Origin: JAACFF01 sp963697305
GTDB taxonomy: Bacteria > Chloroflexota > Anaerolineae > Promineifilales > Promineifilaceae
Assembly (NCBI GenBank): GCA_963697305.1
Contig: CAVONO010000028.1
Coordinates: forward strand, 310,001 to 374,000
DNA: 64,000 nt
Reading direction: 5' to 3'
Under the pieces are notes generated by a model, which made no database searches, was not told the origin of the DNA, and saw nothing but the letters and a program-made list of their open reading frames with translations. The position numbers and the translations under genes are program-made. The number at the start of each line of letters is the position of its first letter. Positions within the stretch are counted from its first letter, which is position 1. Positions 19,768 through 29,700 of the stretch are shown here, piece by piece.

Positions 19768-21120
19768 CTAAGCCGGAGCAGGGTTCCCATCTTCTTCCAG
19801 CTGTAACGTCCACGCCAATAGCAGAGCAGCCGCCATACATGTGAAGGGCAATACACTCATCAGAAATCGGAAAGCACTCGCTGGGTCTGGACCTGGGTCT
19901 TCACCGCTAACGTAACCGAAAAGTAGGCCTAGGAGTACCAGCGCCAGCGCCTCAAGAAGCTTCGACAAACGGCCGAAGAAACGACTTGAGCTGTAGTATA
20001 CACCTTCCTGGCGGCGACCTGTTCGCGCCAAACCGCGGTCAACCAGACTGGCCAATATCATTTCCCGGCAAACCTTGACGCCACCCAAGCCAGCTCCAGC
20101 GATGACGGAGCCAATGAGGGCCACGCTCAAACTTGACGCCACACCAAGAGCGATGGCCGAAAGCAGCATAACACCTATTGCCCAGAGCCACGTTTTCTTG
20201 ACGCCCAAGCGGCGGACCAGCCTGCTCCATACCGTGACGGACAATATTGCGATAATGAAGACCGTTCCAAATATCAATGATGGGGCGGTCTGATCAGCCC
20301 CGAGCGTGTACTTGGCATAAAAGGCGGTTCCAATTGTGTAAAGTCCGGTGGTGAAGGAAAGTAAGGTAGCCACTATGGTGAAGTGCCAAAAGGGTCGATC
20401 GCGAAGCACGTCGCCAAATGCTTCTCGAAGATTCAGCGGCGCAGCCTCCTGAGCGCCTGGATCTTCTGTACTTTTAAGTATGGAAATGAGCAACAGGATG
20501 CCAGCCATAACGGCGAACAGAACGGCCATACCTTCAAAGCCGAAAGCAGCGTAAAAAATGGGTGTCAAGGCAAAGCCTGCCAACTCGCCGGCCGATCCGA
20601 GGCCTTGGCTATAAGCACTGGCTCGTGTGCGAATCTTGAAACCTTGAAACAACTCTGGAAAAAGCGCCTGATAGTTCGTATTGATGACCGTGGATGCTGT
20701 TTCCAATAAAAAGATTACGATCAGAACGTACCAAAATAGAGCATTCCCTTGGCGGAAAGCTTGCGGCACAGCGTATATTAGGACAAATAGGAATAGATAA
20801 AAAGGTAGCCCGGCGAGGAGCCACGGTCGCCGACGTCCCCAACGTGAGCGGGTGTTGTCTGACAGATAGCCAACCAGGGGATCGTTCGCGGCGTCCCATA
20901 TGGCGTAAACGACGTTGACGAGGGCCGCTGAGGCGACGGCCAGACCCAAAACGTCGACGTAATAGAAAAGAAAGTAGCCGGCGAGGGCTTGCGTGGTCGC
21001 TGCTAAGCCGAAGAAGCCCAAGCCGTAGGCAATAGGAGAGTTGTTAAGGCTGGCCGATCCGGGCTGGCGCAGTTGGCCAGCAGACGGTGTAACTATCGGA
21101 CCGGAAGATTCTGATGGCAT
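19768..21120 (-). CDS. GPH-family (MelB-like) sugar:cation symporter
   Basis: A 450-aa protein with about twelve transmembrane helices. The N-terminal FYYVDVLGLAVASAALVNVV and the D-x-x-x-D motif region WDAANDPLVGYLSDNTRSRW are the hallmark of the glycoside-pentoside-hexuronide family; the aspartates bind Na+/H+. RWGRRRPWLL follows as the cytoplasmic loop. It should import a glycoside or uronide by cation coupling. It is upstream of, and probably co-transcribed with, the LuxR-type regulator. The AT-rich 220 bases upstream of 21120 likely hold the promoter. Confidence 0.9.
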   Translation of the reverse strand: MPSESSGPIVTPSAGQLRQPGSASLNNSPIAYGLGFFGLAATTQALAGYFLFYYVDVLGLAVASAALVNVVYAIWDAANDPLVGYLSDNTRSRWGRRRPWLLAGLPFYLFLFVLIYAVPQAFRQGNALFWYVLIVIFLLETASTVINTNYQALFPELFQGFKIRTRASAYSQGLGSAGELAGFALTPIFYAAFGFEGMAVLFAVMAGILLLISILKSTEDPGAQEAAPLNLREAFGDVLRDRPFWHFTIVATLLSFTTGLYTIGTAFYAKYTLGADQTAPSLIFGTVFIIAILSVTVWSRLVRRLGVKKTWLWAIGVMLLSAIALGVASSLSVALIGSVIAGAGLGGVKVCREMILASLVDRGLARTGRRQEGVYYSSSRFFGRLSKLLEALALVLLGLLFGYVSGEDPGPDPASAFRFLMSVLPFTCMAAALLLAWTLQLEEDGNPAPA

Positions 21121-21342
21121 CAGCTTGACCTATTCCTTTCGCCCATTCAAGACACTTTGACCAACAGAAAATACAATAGTACAAAACATTATAACTTAAG
21201 ACTAATTATTATAGTTGTCGAATCCAAAATACACCGAATAGAGGATTGAGCAATTCGAAAACCGGTTGGATTTTGTTGGCGCGAACGGGTTAGGCGCTTT
21301 TGCCCGCACGTAAAGCTGGCTGATCCCAAGACCGTTAATTGT

Positions 21343-22308
21343 TCATCCCGCGCCAACAACATGGGAGTCAATAAGCGCGATCTCGTCTTCATGCAGGCGT
21401 AATTCCGCCGCGCCGACAATTGCGTCCACATGTACGGGGCGGCGCAGACCCGAGATGGCTCCCGTGACAGCTGACTGGCGCAAAACCCATGCCACCGCCA
21501 CTTCACCGATGGAGCGGTGATGGGTTTGTCCGATTTCTCGCAATGTTCCAACGAGATCAAGGATCTGTGAAATGCGTGGCTCTTTGTAATCGTCCCTCTC
21601 GCGCACCGGATCATTGGCGGGAAGGGAAGCCACATATTCGCGTGTAACTTTTCCAGATAGCAGTCCATTCGCCATTGGCGAGTAAACAATCACGCCTATA
21701 TTTTGTTGCTGGCAAAAAGGCAGAATCTCGGATTCTGGATCGCGCCAGAGTATGGAATACCTGGGTTGAAGTGACATGATGGGGGAGATTGGCATTATAC
21801 GCTTCATCTGGTTCACATCGAACGTTGTAACACCGATGTGGCGTACCTTTCCTTCCCTTTTGAGATCAGCCAGCGTGCTCCAAGCGTCTTCGATTCCCTC
21901 GTCGGGCCACGGTTTGTGGATTTGATAAAGGTCTATGGTCTCCATTTCAAGGCGACGTAGACTGTCTTCACATTCAAGGCGGATATACTTCGGCGATAAG
22001 TTTCCGCCCACAAACTCTCCTGAATCGTTCCATTCAATGCCGCATTTTGTGAACACGTAAGGTCGTTCAGAAAGCCCACGCAGTGCGCGGCCGATAACTT
22101 CTTCCGAGTGTCCCAGCCCATAACAGTGCGCGGTGTCAATCCAGTTGATGCCGAGGTCGATCGCACGGTGTATGGTCTTTGTCGACTCTAAGTCGTCCTG
22201 CTCGCCTTTGGATGAAAACCAGTTCGCGCCGCCTAGCCCCCAGGCACCGAACCCAATGGGTGTAATGAACAGGTCTGTGGCGCCGAGTTGCCTCAATTGC
22301 ATTGTCAT
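21343..22308 (-). CDS. Aldo/keto reductase
   Basis: A 321-aa (beta/alpha)8 oxidoreductase. The catalytic tetrad is visible: D58 (WIDTAHCYG), Y63, K88 (YVFTKCG) and H131 (YQIHKPW). The N-terminal LGFGAWGLGG-like stretch and HSEEVIGRAL match the YghZ/perakine-reductase-type branch. It would reduce a carbonyl or oxidise a sugar-like alcohol with NADP(H). It is the only gene between the symporter and the rhodanese on this strand. The gap to the symporter start is 222 nt, so it is probably a separate unit. Confidence 0.9.
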   Translation of the reverse strand: MTMQLRQLGATDLFITPIGFGAWGLGGANWFSSKGEQDDLESTKTIHRAIDLGINWIDTAHCYGLGHSEEVIGRALRGLSERPYVFTKCGIEWNDSGEFVGGNLSPKYIRLECEDSLRRLEMETIDLYQIHKPWPDEGIEDAWSTLADLKREGKVRHIGVTTFDVNQMKRIMPISPIMSLQPRYSILWRDPESEILPFCQQQNIGVIVYSPMANGLLSGKVTREYVASLPANDPVRERDDYKEPRISQILDLVGTLREIGQTHHRSIGEVAVAWVLRQSAVTGAISGLRRPVHVDAIVGAAELRLHEDEIALIDSHVVGAG

Positions 22309-22436
22309 TCTTTAGCCTTGCGTTTGTTTAGCGCCAAACGTCGCCGGCAATCCGATGTTAGCCGGCCGAGAAATTTGGTCACAGCGAGATTGCCAATCAA
22401 TAGGGGCGCATTGGTCTGGGCGCTGCGCCCGAGTCG

Positions 22437-23321
22437 TTATGTTTCAATCGGAACGCCTTTCAGGTTACCCCATTCGGCCCATGAGCGATCGTATTCACGC
22501 ACATGGGGAAACCCCAGGAGTTGAGTCAATACAAACCAGGCGTGTGTCGACAGGCCACCACCAACACAATAAGTGATGATTTTTTTGTCGGCGGCGATGC
22601 CCAAAGTGTCGCATAACGCTCGCAGCTCTCCCGCAGACTTGAAGGTGCCATCTGGCTGAACTGTGGGAACGTGGAACGCTTTGATCGTTCCGTCCGAGTT
22701 GGTTTCCGGGTAGGCTGCCAGGTTGACCGCTCCTGGTATATGACCACCGCGCTGCGCGCGAGCTTTGTCCCGGCCACTGTACATCTCCGCCGTGCGGGCG
22801 TCCACCAAAAGATGATCTCCCTTGCCGATATAGCGGAGCACGTCATCGCGATCGGCGCGCAGGTCCCAGTCAGGCTCCTGAGCATGGTACCCCGTCGGGG
22901 CGATGAGCGGTATTTCGCTCGTCGTAGGACGATTCTCATCGAGCCACTTCTGCCGGTCACCATCCAGCAGCCGGACCGGCTTGTGTCCATAGATCTTCAA
23001 CTGCCAGAAGGCATAGGTCGCCAGTATATTTTCTCTTCCGCTGTAGACGACTACGGTCGTTTCAGGTGTGATGCCTGACTTTGAGAGCAGGGCTTCCAGT
23101 CCCGTTTTGTCAAGAATGTCGCCACGGGCAGGATCCTGAAGGTCTTTCTGGAAATCCCAGGCTACGGCGCCGGGGATGTGTCCGCTCTCATAGGCAGGCA
23201 TCCCAAAGCTGGATGATGCGCCACCCAAGAGGATTTCAACCAGCCTAATTTGAGGATCATTCAGATGTTCAGCAACCCATTGTGTGTTAGCGAGAGTTTC
23301 GGGGTGAGCATAATCGAACAT
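22437..23321 (-). CDS. Sulfurtransferase (tandem rhodanese; thiosulfate or 3-mercaptopyruvate type)
   Basis: A 294-aa protein with two rhodanese domains. The inactive N-terminal domain has VVVYSGRENILA where the active loop would be. The C-terminal domain carries the catalytic cysteine C252 in YCVGGGLSTHA. Conserved GHIPGAV(A/N) strings occur in both halves (~48 and ~193). The loop sequence CVGGGLS is neither the classic CRKGVT (rhodanese) nor CGSGVT (MST), so substrate preference is open. It transfers sulfane sulfur for cyanide detoxification or sulfur trafficking. Confidence 0.9.
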   Translation of the reverse strand: MFDYAHPETLANTQWVAEHLNDPQIRLVEILLGGASSSFGMPAYESGHIPGAVAWDFQKDLQDPARGDILDKTGLEALLSKSGITPETTVVVYSGRENILATYAFWQLKIYGHKPVRLLDGDRQKWLDENRPTTSEIPLIAPTGYHAQEPDWDLRADRDDVLRYIGKGDHLLVDARTAEMYSGRDKARAQRGGHIPGAVNLAAYPETNSDGTIKAFHVPTVQPDGTFKSAGELRALCDTLGIAADKKIITYCVGGGLSTHAWFVLTQLLGFPHVREYDRSWAEWGNLKGVPIET

Positions 23322-23480
23322 GGTGCTTTCCTTTTTTGTGGTTCGCTTGTGCCCCTACATGGGGCAAGCGTTCCTGAAAACTGTTCAGTAAACGAGTCCA
23401 TCGTTAATCTAGTATCCGGGGGGGCACCAACCCTCCCTGGGCTACATCTCTTTGCCGTCAGGAGATGCGATCTGCGATCA

Positions 23481-23687
23481 TCAAATCTCAGCCTTATCAG
23501 CCTTAATAAGACCCGCGAGATATTCCCTTTCTTCTGCACTCCACTCAGTGGGGTCTTCCTGGTGGGCGACCGCAGCATGGAGTTCCATGTGTCGCCACAC
23601 CTCCTCTTCTGTTTCCGCATAGAACCGTCCCGGGCATGTTTCTATACCCGGATAATCTTTGCAGGCGTAAGAGTAAATCGTTGACAT
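23481..23687 (-). CDS. DUF1059 family small protein
   Basis: A 68-aa protein starting MSTIYSYACKDYPGIETCPG at ATG 23687, with GAGGAG 7 nt upstream. The DUF1059 pattern is clear: CKDYPG, CPGRFYAETEEEVW, HMELHAAVAH. The conserved C and H residues suggest a metal- or redox-linked small protein. The function is not established. The gene stands alone, directly after a strong terminator on the same strand. Confidence 0.88.
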   Translation of the reverse strand: MSTIYSYACKDYPGIETCPGRFYAETEEEVWRHMELHAAVAHQEDPTEWSAEEREYLAGLIKADKAEI

Positions 23688-23717
23688 AGTTGATCTCCTC
23701 AAATAAGGATAGATACC

Positions 23718-23746
23718 AAAAAGCCGCTGACTTGCTGTCAGCGGCT
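23718..23746 (-). terminator. Rho-independent terminator (minus strand)
   Basis: An 11-bp perfect stem AAGCCGCTGAC/GTCAGCGGCTT with a 4-nt loop, followed on the minus strand by five T. It lies only 31 nt upstream of the DUF1059 start. It therefore ends a transcript coming from the 23750-24450 interval, or acts as an attenuator in the DUF1059 leader. No gene is annotated upstream on this strand. Confidence 0.75.
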
Positions 23747-24451
23747 TCCTGTTAATGCCACAGTGCTATTCCGGCAGCGAGTGGACTAAACCCAACTCCC
23801 ATTTGTCACCAAAACCACTCTTTATCGCTTTTCAGATTGTTGGAAATAATTATAAGGAATGTCGATACCTAAATCAACATTGAGAAAAAATGCACAATTC
23901 CCTGGCCAGTACTTTCCAATTTTATCTCAGTCGTGTGGGTTGTGTCTTCTCAAGCGATATCCAGTCTCGTGCGAAAAAAGTAGTGAAAAATGGGCGCGGA
24001 CGAATTTGAACCTGCGGACCTGCGAATGTGAACCCTGCTGGAGAACAAAAATCATTCCTCACCATCTCCAATGGGAGGATCTTACGTTGAGGCCGGCATG
24101 AAACAAAACGAAGGAAACGTGGGGCCTGATCTGCTGCAAGGGCATGAATAAGATATCTTAAGTAACGGGAGACCCAATCATACTTAGCGATCGGCAAGCA
24201 GTGTGACGATCGTTCGCAAGGGGCAACAGGGTAGGCGTACCTTTGGATGATACAGAGTGGGCCGGTCTGGAGACCAGCTACAGCTTATTCTAGAAATCAA
24301 CAATTCTGACGCGTATCGCGCACGACATCGTCGGTTGATTAGGGGTTTGGGATACGCTACAATGATTATCAGAACCTAAGTTGGGTAGCCAATCCCGATA
24401 ACATTCGCCTGCTTTCACGACCGCGTACAGGGTCACACCAAAGGAGGCAAT
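23747..24451. other. 705-base non-coding stretch
   Basis: No gene is supported here. It contains a degenerate tRNA-like remnant (23991-24040) and must hold the promoter for the radical SAM pair. AAAGGAGG at 24440-24447 is the ribosome-binding site of the first radical SAM gene. Short open frames are unconvincing. Confidence 0.6.
23991..24040 (-). other. Degenerate tRNA 3'-half-like remnant
   Basis: On the minus strand the stretch reads GGGTTCACATTCGCAGGTC, then GCAGGTTCAAATTCGTC, then the acceptor-like CGCGCCCA. The T-loop TTCAAAT and the end match tRNA anatomy, but no GGGCGCG partner lies 70 nt upstream, and the T stem has mismatches. It aligns with the remnant at 8447-8495 over about 48 positions with roughly 60% identity by eye. 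Confidence 0.42.
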
Positions 24452-25429
24452 TTGCACATCATGGCAAAAGCCATGCTAGAGGTACTGAGGGGCCAACCCC
24501 GTCCCGAAGAGGATAGGCGACAAGAAATCCACAGATTTCAAATAGATCTATGGAGACGATTCTATTTCTATGCTAGGTTCTTGTGGCATTTTGTGCTGCT
24601 ACGACACCCGGAGCCACTCATCTATGGCATCGCGCTGACGGACCGCTGCAATCTAACCTGCCGCGGCTGTCACGTCTCTAATACCGGCCGACGCGACATG
24701 ACTTGGGACGAGGTGGTGGCCGCCATGCGCAATGCCTGGGACCGCGGATTCCGGGAATTGTACTTCAGCGGTGGTGAGCCGATGTTGTGGCGTGACGCAA
24801 ATCACACCCTTGCGGATGCGATTGTTGAGGCAAAGCGCATCGGCTTCTTCCACGTGCACATATACACCAACGGCTTGTTTGGACTGGAGAAATCGGCCGA
24901 TCTCGTCTGGGTTAGTATGGACGGGTTGCCTGGCATCTACGAGCGGCGACGCGGTAATCACTTCCATGAGGTTGAACGTGCAGTCCGTGCGGGTTCGCAC
25001 CCGAAGACTGCCGTCATTTACGTGATCGATCGCAATACGGCAGAAGGAATTGAGCCTTTTCTACGCTGGGTTCTTGACACGAGATTCCCGGTGATCGGCG
25101 TCATGTTTTATTTCCACACCCCCTACTATGGATATGATGAGTTATTCCTGAGCGCCAATGAGCGTGCGCCAATCATCGATCGCCTGCTCGCCTGTATCCG
25201 AGCCGGGCTTCCGATCATCAATTCAAGGGCTGGTTTACTGGCATTAAGATCTGGCGATTGGCCGCGACGCTTTCCCATATCTTCGGTAATAGATGTGGAC
25301 GGCGAGTCAGTATGTTGCCGCGCCTCTGACGAGGTGTGTGCAGACTGTGGTTATGCGGCCTGCACCGAGCTTACGGAAATCCGGCGCTTACGCCCAAGCG
25401 CACTGCTGGGCATGATGAGGTATTGGTGA
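24452..25429 (+). CDS. Radical SAM protein with C-terminal cysteine cluster
   Basis: About 325 aa. A basic, aromatic N-terminal segment (FYFYARFLWHFVLL) precedes the radical SAM domain. The [4Fe-4S] motif is CNLTCRGC (C66, C70, C73), and SGGEPMLW follows as the SAM-binding GGE motif. The C-terminus has six cysteines in CCRASDEVCADCGYAACTEL, suggesting an auxiliary cluster as in SPASM/twitch enzymes. The start is either TTG 24452 (5 nt after GGAGG) or ATG 24461. The stop overlaps the GTG start of the next radical SAM gene. The product is unknown; such two-gene radical SAM sets modify tetrapyrroles, lipids or peptides. Confidence 0.88.
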   Translation: MHIMAKAMLEVLRGQPRPEEDRRQEIHRFQIDLWRRFYFYARFLWHFVLLRHPEPLIYGIALTDRCNLTCRGCHVSNTGRRDMTWDEVVAAMRNAWDRGFRELYFSGGEPMLWRDANHTLADAIVEAKRIGFFHVHIYTNGLFGLEKSADLVWVSMDGLPGIYERRRGNHFHEVERAVRAGSHPKTAVIYVIDRNTAEGIEPFLRWVLDTRFPVIGVMFYFHTPYYGYDELFLSANERAPIIDRLLACIRAGLPIINSRAGLLALRSGDWPRRFPISSVIDVDGESVCCRASDEVCADCGYAACTELTEIRRLRPSALLGMMRYW

Positions 25430-26721
25430 ACGGCCTGAGCCAGCGGATAATACGCCAGACCACCCTAACAATCCGCAGGTACTTAGTGGGCCATCAACAA
25501 CGCTGGGTTTTCGAGCGCCCCCCTCAGAGCTGGTGTCCGTTGCCGGTCGAGCGTACATCGCTGTATCTGCATGTGCCCTTTTGCCGTCACTTTTGTCCCT
25601 ATTGCCCTTATACCAAATTTCCCTATCGCGAATCGCAGGTAGAGCCCTATACCAGGGCAGCAATTGCCGAGGTGGACTGGTGGGCCGATGCCATCGGGCC
25701 AGCGGAGATAACAAGTATATACATTGGCGGTGGCACACCGACGCTGGCCCTGGAAAGCGTGGCCAAGGTCTTGGAGCACATGCAGCGGCGGTTTCGTTTG
25801 AAAGGCGATATCTGCATCGAGACCAACCCGGCGGATGTGGATAGCGAGACAGTGAAGCGCTTGCGCGATATGGATGTTGCGCTTGTGTCTCTTGGTGTGG
25901 AATCGTTCCAGTCTGAGAAACTTGACCTGCTCGGGCGCAGATACAAGCCAGTTGTTGCAGAACGGGCGCTGGCGATGCTGGCGCAAAGTGGCTTTGCCTC
26001 GGTCAACGTAGATATCATGTTCGCCCTGCCGCACCAGACAACCGATGATGTGATCGCTGATCTGTCCCGAGCAGCGGAGCTAGGTGCGAATCAGCTCACG
26101 ACTTACCCGCTCTTCACTTTTCCGTATACATCGGTGGGCAAATACCTGAAGCTGAAAGCGGTGCGCATGCCAAATCTGCGTATGCGCCGGACACAGTACC
26201 AGGCTATCAGCAGATGGTGCGCTGAACACAGCTTCAAGCGTGTTTCGGTGTGGGGCTTCAGGCGCGGCACCGTCCCGCGTTATTCTTCGGTTACCCGGGA
26301 TGGCTATATAGGAGTCGGACCGGGAGCTGGATCGGATTTGTCTGACGGTTTCGTAATGAACACATTTGATCTCAGAAGCTGGATTCGCGTGGCTTGCAAT
26401 GGGGGTAGAGTGGTCGCCCTGCAAATGCCGTTCGGCCGCGAAATGCATGGCTGGTGGTGGCTTTACTGGCGCTTATACGACACGACCATTCCATTGGATG
26501 GGCTGGAAGAGGCGTTTGGCGGCGACGCGACCAAAGCCCGAAGATGGCTGAGAGCATTCGAACATGCGGGGCTAGCGGTTCGCAATGGCAGGTTTCTCGA
26601 GCTTACTGAAGAGGGCGCCTTTTGGCTTCATCTGGCGCAGAACTATTTTGCTCTGAATTATGTGAACAAATTGTGGGCGCAAGCCCGCCAGGAACCCTGG
26701 CCGCAGGCAGTTGCGATCTGA
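25426..26721 (+). CDS. HemN/HemW-like radical SAM protein
   Basis: About 431 aa, starting at GTG 25426 in a GTGA overlap with the preceding stop. The coproporphyrinogen-oxidase-like motif SLYLHVPFCRHFCPYCPY (C53, C57, C60) is intact and followed by IYIGGGTPT and NPADVDSE. The fourth cysteine-adjacent aromatic typical of HemN is present (CPYCPY). The C-terminal 100 residues form a winged-helix-like domain ending in NYFALNYVN. True HemN needs residues that cannot be confirmed here. HemW heme chaperones and HemN-like methyltransferases or cyclopropanases are alternatives. Tight coupling to the upstream radical SAM gene argues for a joint, non-housekeeping pathway. Confidence 0.87.
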   Translation: MNGLSQRIIRQTTLTIRRYLVGHQQRWVFERPPQSWCPLPVERTSLYLHVPFCRHFCPYCPYTKFPYRESQVEPYTRAAIAEVDWWADAIGPAEITSIYIGGGTPTLALESVAKVLEHMQRRFRLKGDICIETNPADVDSETVKRLRDMDVALVSLGVESFQSEKLDLLGRRYKPVVAERALAMLAQSGFASVNVDIMFALPHQTTDDVIADLSRAAELGANQLTTYPLFTFPYTSVGKYLKLKAVRMPNLRMRRTQYQAISRWCAEHSFKRVSVWGFRRGTVPRYSSVTRDGYIGVGPGAGSDLSDGFVMNTFDLRSWIRVACNGGRVVALQMPFGREMHGWWWLYWRLYDTTIPLDGLEEAFGGDATKARRWLRAFEHAGLAVRNGRFLELTEEGAFWLHLAQNYFALNYVNKLWAQARQEPWPQAVAI

Positions 26722-26738
26722 GTTAGCGGGCAGGAATC

Positions 26739-29700
26739 TCAGCGGCCAACCATCGGCAGATACACCCGCCGCAGGCCTAGCCAGTGCCGGATAGTCACGA
26801 CCCGCTGGTTGCCGGTGTCAGCGACGACGATGTCGCCGTCCTCTTCGATAGCTAGCCCGCGCGGTGCATAAAATGAGCCGGCAGAACCGTCATCAGGCTG
26901 GGTTAGTTGATCGAGGAGATTGCCCGCCGCATCCAGTACTACTATCCTGTCGTTGCCGGTATCGGCTACGTACAGATTACCCCAAAGGTCGGTTGTTACG
27001 CCAGTAGGGGAGTCAAAACCAGCAGTGAAATTGGCGCTGTAGTCGAAGCTATAGCCGTCGAAATTGAGCAGGACAAGGCGGTTGTTGCCCTGATCCCCGA
27101 CGATGACCCGTCCAGATGGGTCTACTGCCAGCCCTTGGGGCGTGTTGAAGCGACGCTCAGCGATTCCCAGGCGTCCGAATTCGTCCAGGAAATTGCCCAG
27201 CTCGTCAAAGGCCTGAACACGGTTGTTGCCACTGTCAGCCACGATGATGCGATTGCACGGCTGATTACTACCCAGGCGCGGGATGTCACTAATGCGGAAC
27301 TCGTCTATGGTCGCATTGGCCTGCCAATCGCCCCGCGGGGACGATCCCAGGTAGAAGAGCGGCCCCAACATTTTAGGTGGGCTGGCACTATTGCTGTCGA
27401 CCTGGGGCAACCCGTCGATATAGAGTGCCATGTAGGTTCCCTGCCAAGTGGCGGCGATGTGATGCCATTCTCCGCTGCGCCAGTGACTGGCTGGGGCGTA
27501 GATGTCGGTAAGTTCTTCGCCACTCCTCATGAGGAAGTGTAGATTGCCGCCGCCATGTTTAACGATTTGGATGCCTTGATCCATGTACTCGGTCTCAAAC
27601 AGGACATGGATCTGGCCGTAATCGCCTTCCTGGTTAGGCCGGACCCAGAATTCGATGGTGCCGGCGGCCTGGTTCAGGTTGCCGGCAGTGGGATAGGTAA
27701 GGGTATCGGTGGCGTTGATTAACACGCCGTGTCCGAATTTTCCCGAAGTAAAGCTGGTGCCATTGGCGGCGCCCGCTTCGCCCTGCACGCCTCCATAGTC
27801 ACCGTCGAGGTGTAAGAGGAGCAGCGCGTGCGGGTCATCCTGGTATGGCCCACCATATTCACAAGCATCGCCCCAGGCGGCAACGCCGGTTGGGTTTTTA
27901 AATTGCCCAGGACCGGAGCCGCGCTCGCCAAACTCCAACAGAGGTTGACCCGTGGCTGTGGCGACGCGCACCGAATGGCGGGGATCATAGTAGTCTCCAG
28001 GATGGCTGAAGAGCAGGTGACCGACGGCATCCTGCGCCATGTATTGGGAGAACTCCAAATGGTACTCGATGGAGCCGATGTATTGCCGGTAGCGCGCGTG
28101 GCTGTCCTGACGGATCAGGGCGTACCCGTTACGCGGATCGAGGATGGTCCGTTCGCCTTGGGGTGTGATGACAACGGCCGTTGGGTTGGTCAGGCTCGGT
28201 GCCCAGCCGAAGTTACTGAATCCGCTCTCTTGTCCCTGGTCATCAACGGCCGTGACAGCATACAACTTGCCCCCGTAGCTGGAGGCCGGGTAACTCTCCT
28301 CAAAGCAGGTCGCTGCGGTCACATAGCCGACCGGTGTATAGAGAAAGCGAGGAAGCGCGGCCCGATAAACGCGATAGCCGACGATGCCGGGGGATGAGCT
28401 GGGTTTCCAGCAGAGCTGGGCCTGGTCTCCTGCCACCTGTAATGTGGATAGGGAGGGCGCGGATGGCGCACCAGGCGGGGGAACGTGGCTGCTAATGATG
28501 AATGTATGGCTGATTGTGTCGCCCAACCAGTAGGCCAGGTTGAACTCGGTGATGTCGAGCCAGCGAAACTCTTCGTGTTCCGATGAGGTGAGCTGGATCA
28601 GGAACAGATTCTGGTTGCCGATGATATCGATAACGCCAAAGGGATTGTCTCTCATCTGATGGCCGTTCAGGGTGGCGGCGCCACCTCCGAAAGGCCGGTT
28701 GTTTAGGGCCACGATGCCCCTGGAATCGGTGGTTCCGGTGATCTCCGGGGTATTATCGATGCCCAGATACCCAGGCCGGTCAGGAGAGCCAGTGCGCTGG
28801 TAAAGGGCTACGGTCACGCCGGGAGCCGGGTCGCCCTGGTTATCCAGAATGCGGAGGTAGTTCTGCTGGGGTATATCGTACTGGTAAGAGCCATAGTAAC
28901 CATTGCGATAACCGGCGTAGGTGGAACTTCCTCCGGCCGAGTGGCTGCTGTATTGGTGGGGGGTGGTGTATGGGGCGATGTCACCTCCGCCCATCAGGCC
29001 CGGGTTGTCCCAAATGAAGGAGAGGTTGACCGGATTGCCCAGGCGGTCGGTGACAAAGACATCGTGGGGGACGATGCCAATGGCGTACAGGTCGATGAGG
29101 GACACCTGATGGCTAAGCTCGTGGACCAGGTTCCAATCGATGTCAGTGGCGGGATCATAGCCGTCACTGGCGCCATTACGGACATCATCTTTGAAGAACC
29201 AGCCGCCATCGTGATGACTGTCTGCCCCGGGATCGTCCGCGGTGATGCCAATATGGTTGATGCGCACGCGCAGGGGCGAACCTTGAGGTGTTGCCGGGTA
29301 GATGGCACCAGCGAAGTTGCTGTTCATGGCGGCGATCTGCTTCTGCAACCAGTCCTCGGCCGAGAAAGGCCAAGTGTTGCTTGCGGGCGTGTTATAGGCC
29401 TGGAACATCTCCGGGGTCAGGTAGATGCTGAAGCTCATGGCGTTGGTCTGATCTTCGAGGCTGTTGTTGGTTTCGTAGGTCTCGGCGATGAGAGCATCAG
29501 GATCTAAGGTGAAGCGTACTGTATGGTTTCCTAACGCCCGTTGGCCATTGGCCGAGAGCCCGTGAGCCCAGGGCCAGAGGAAAGAGGTCGTCGTGTTCGC
29601 GGCCGGGTCCAGGGGAGGCAAGAGGCCCCGCTTGGCCTCGATCCCGTCGATGGTCCAGGCATAACCAAAGTTGGGACTGGTGACTGTACCCTTATTGGCG

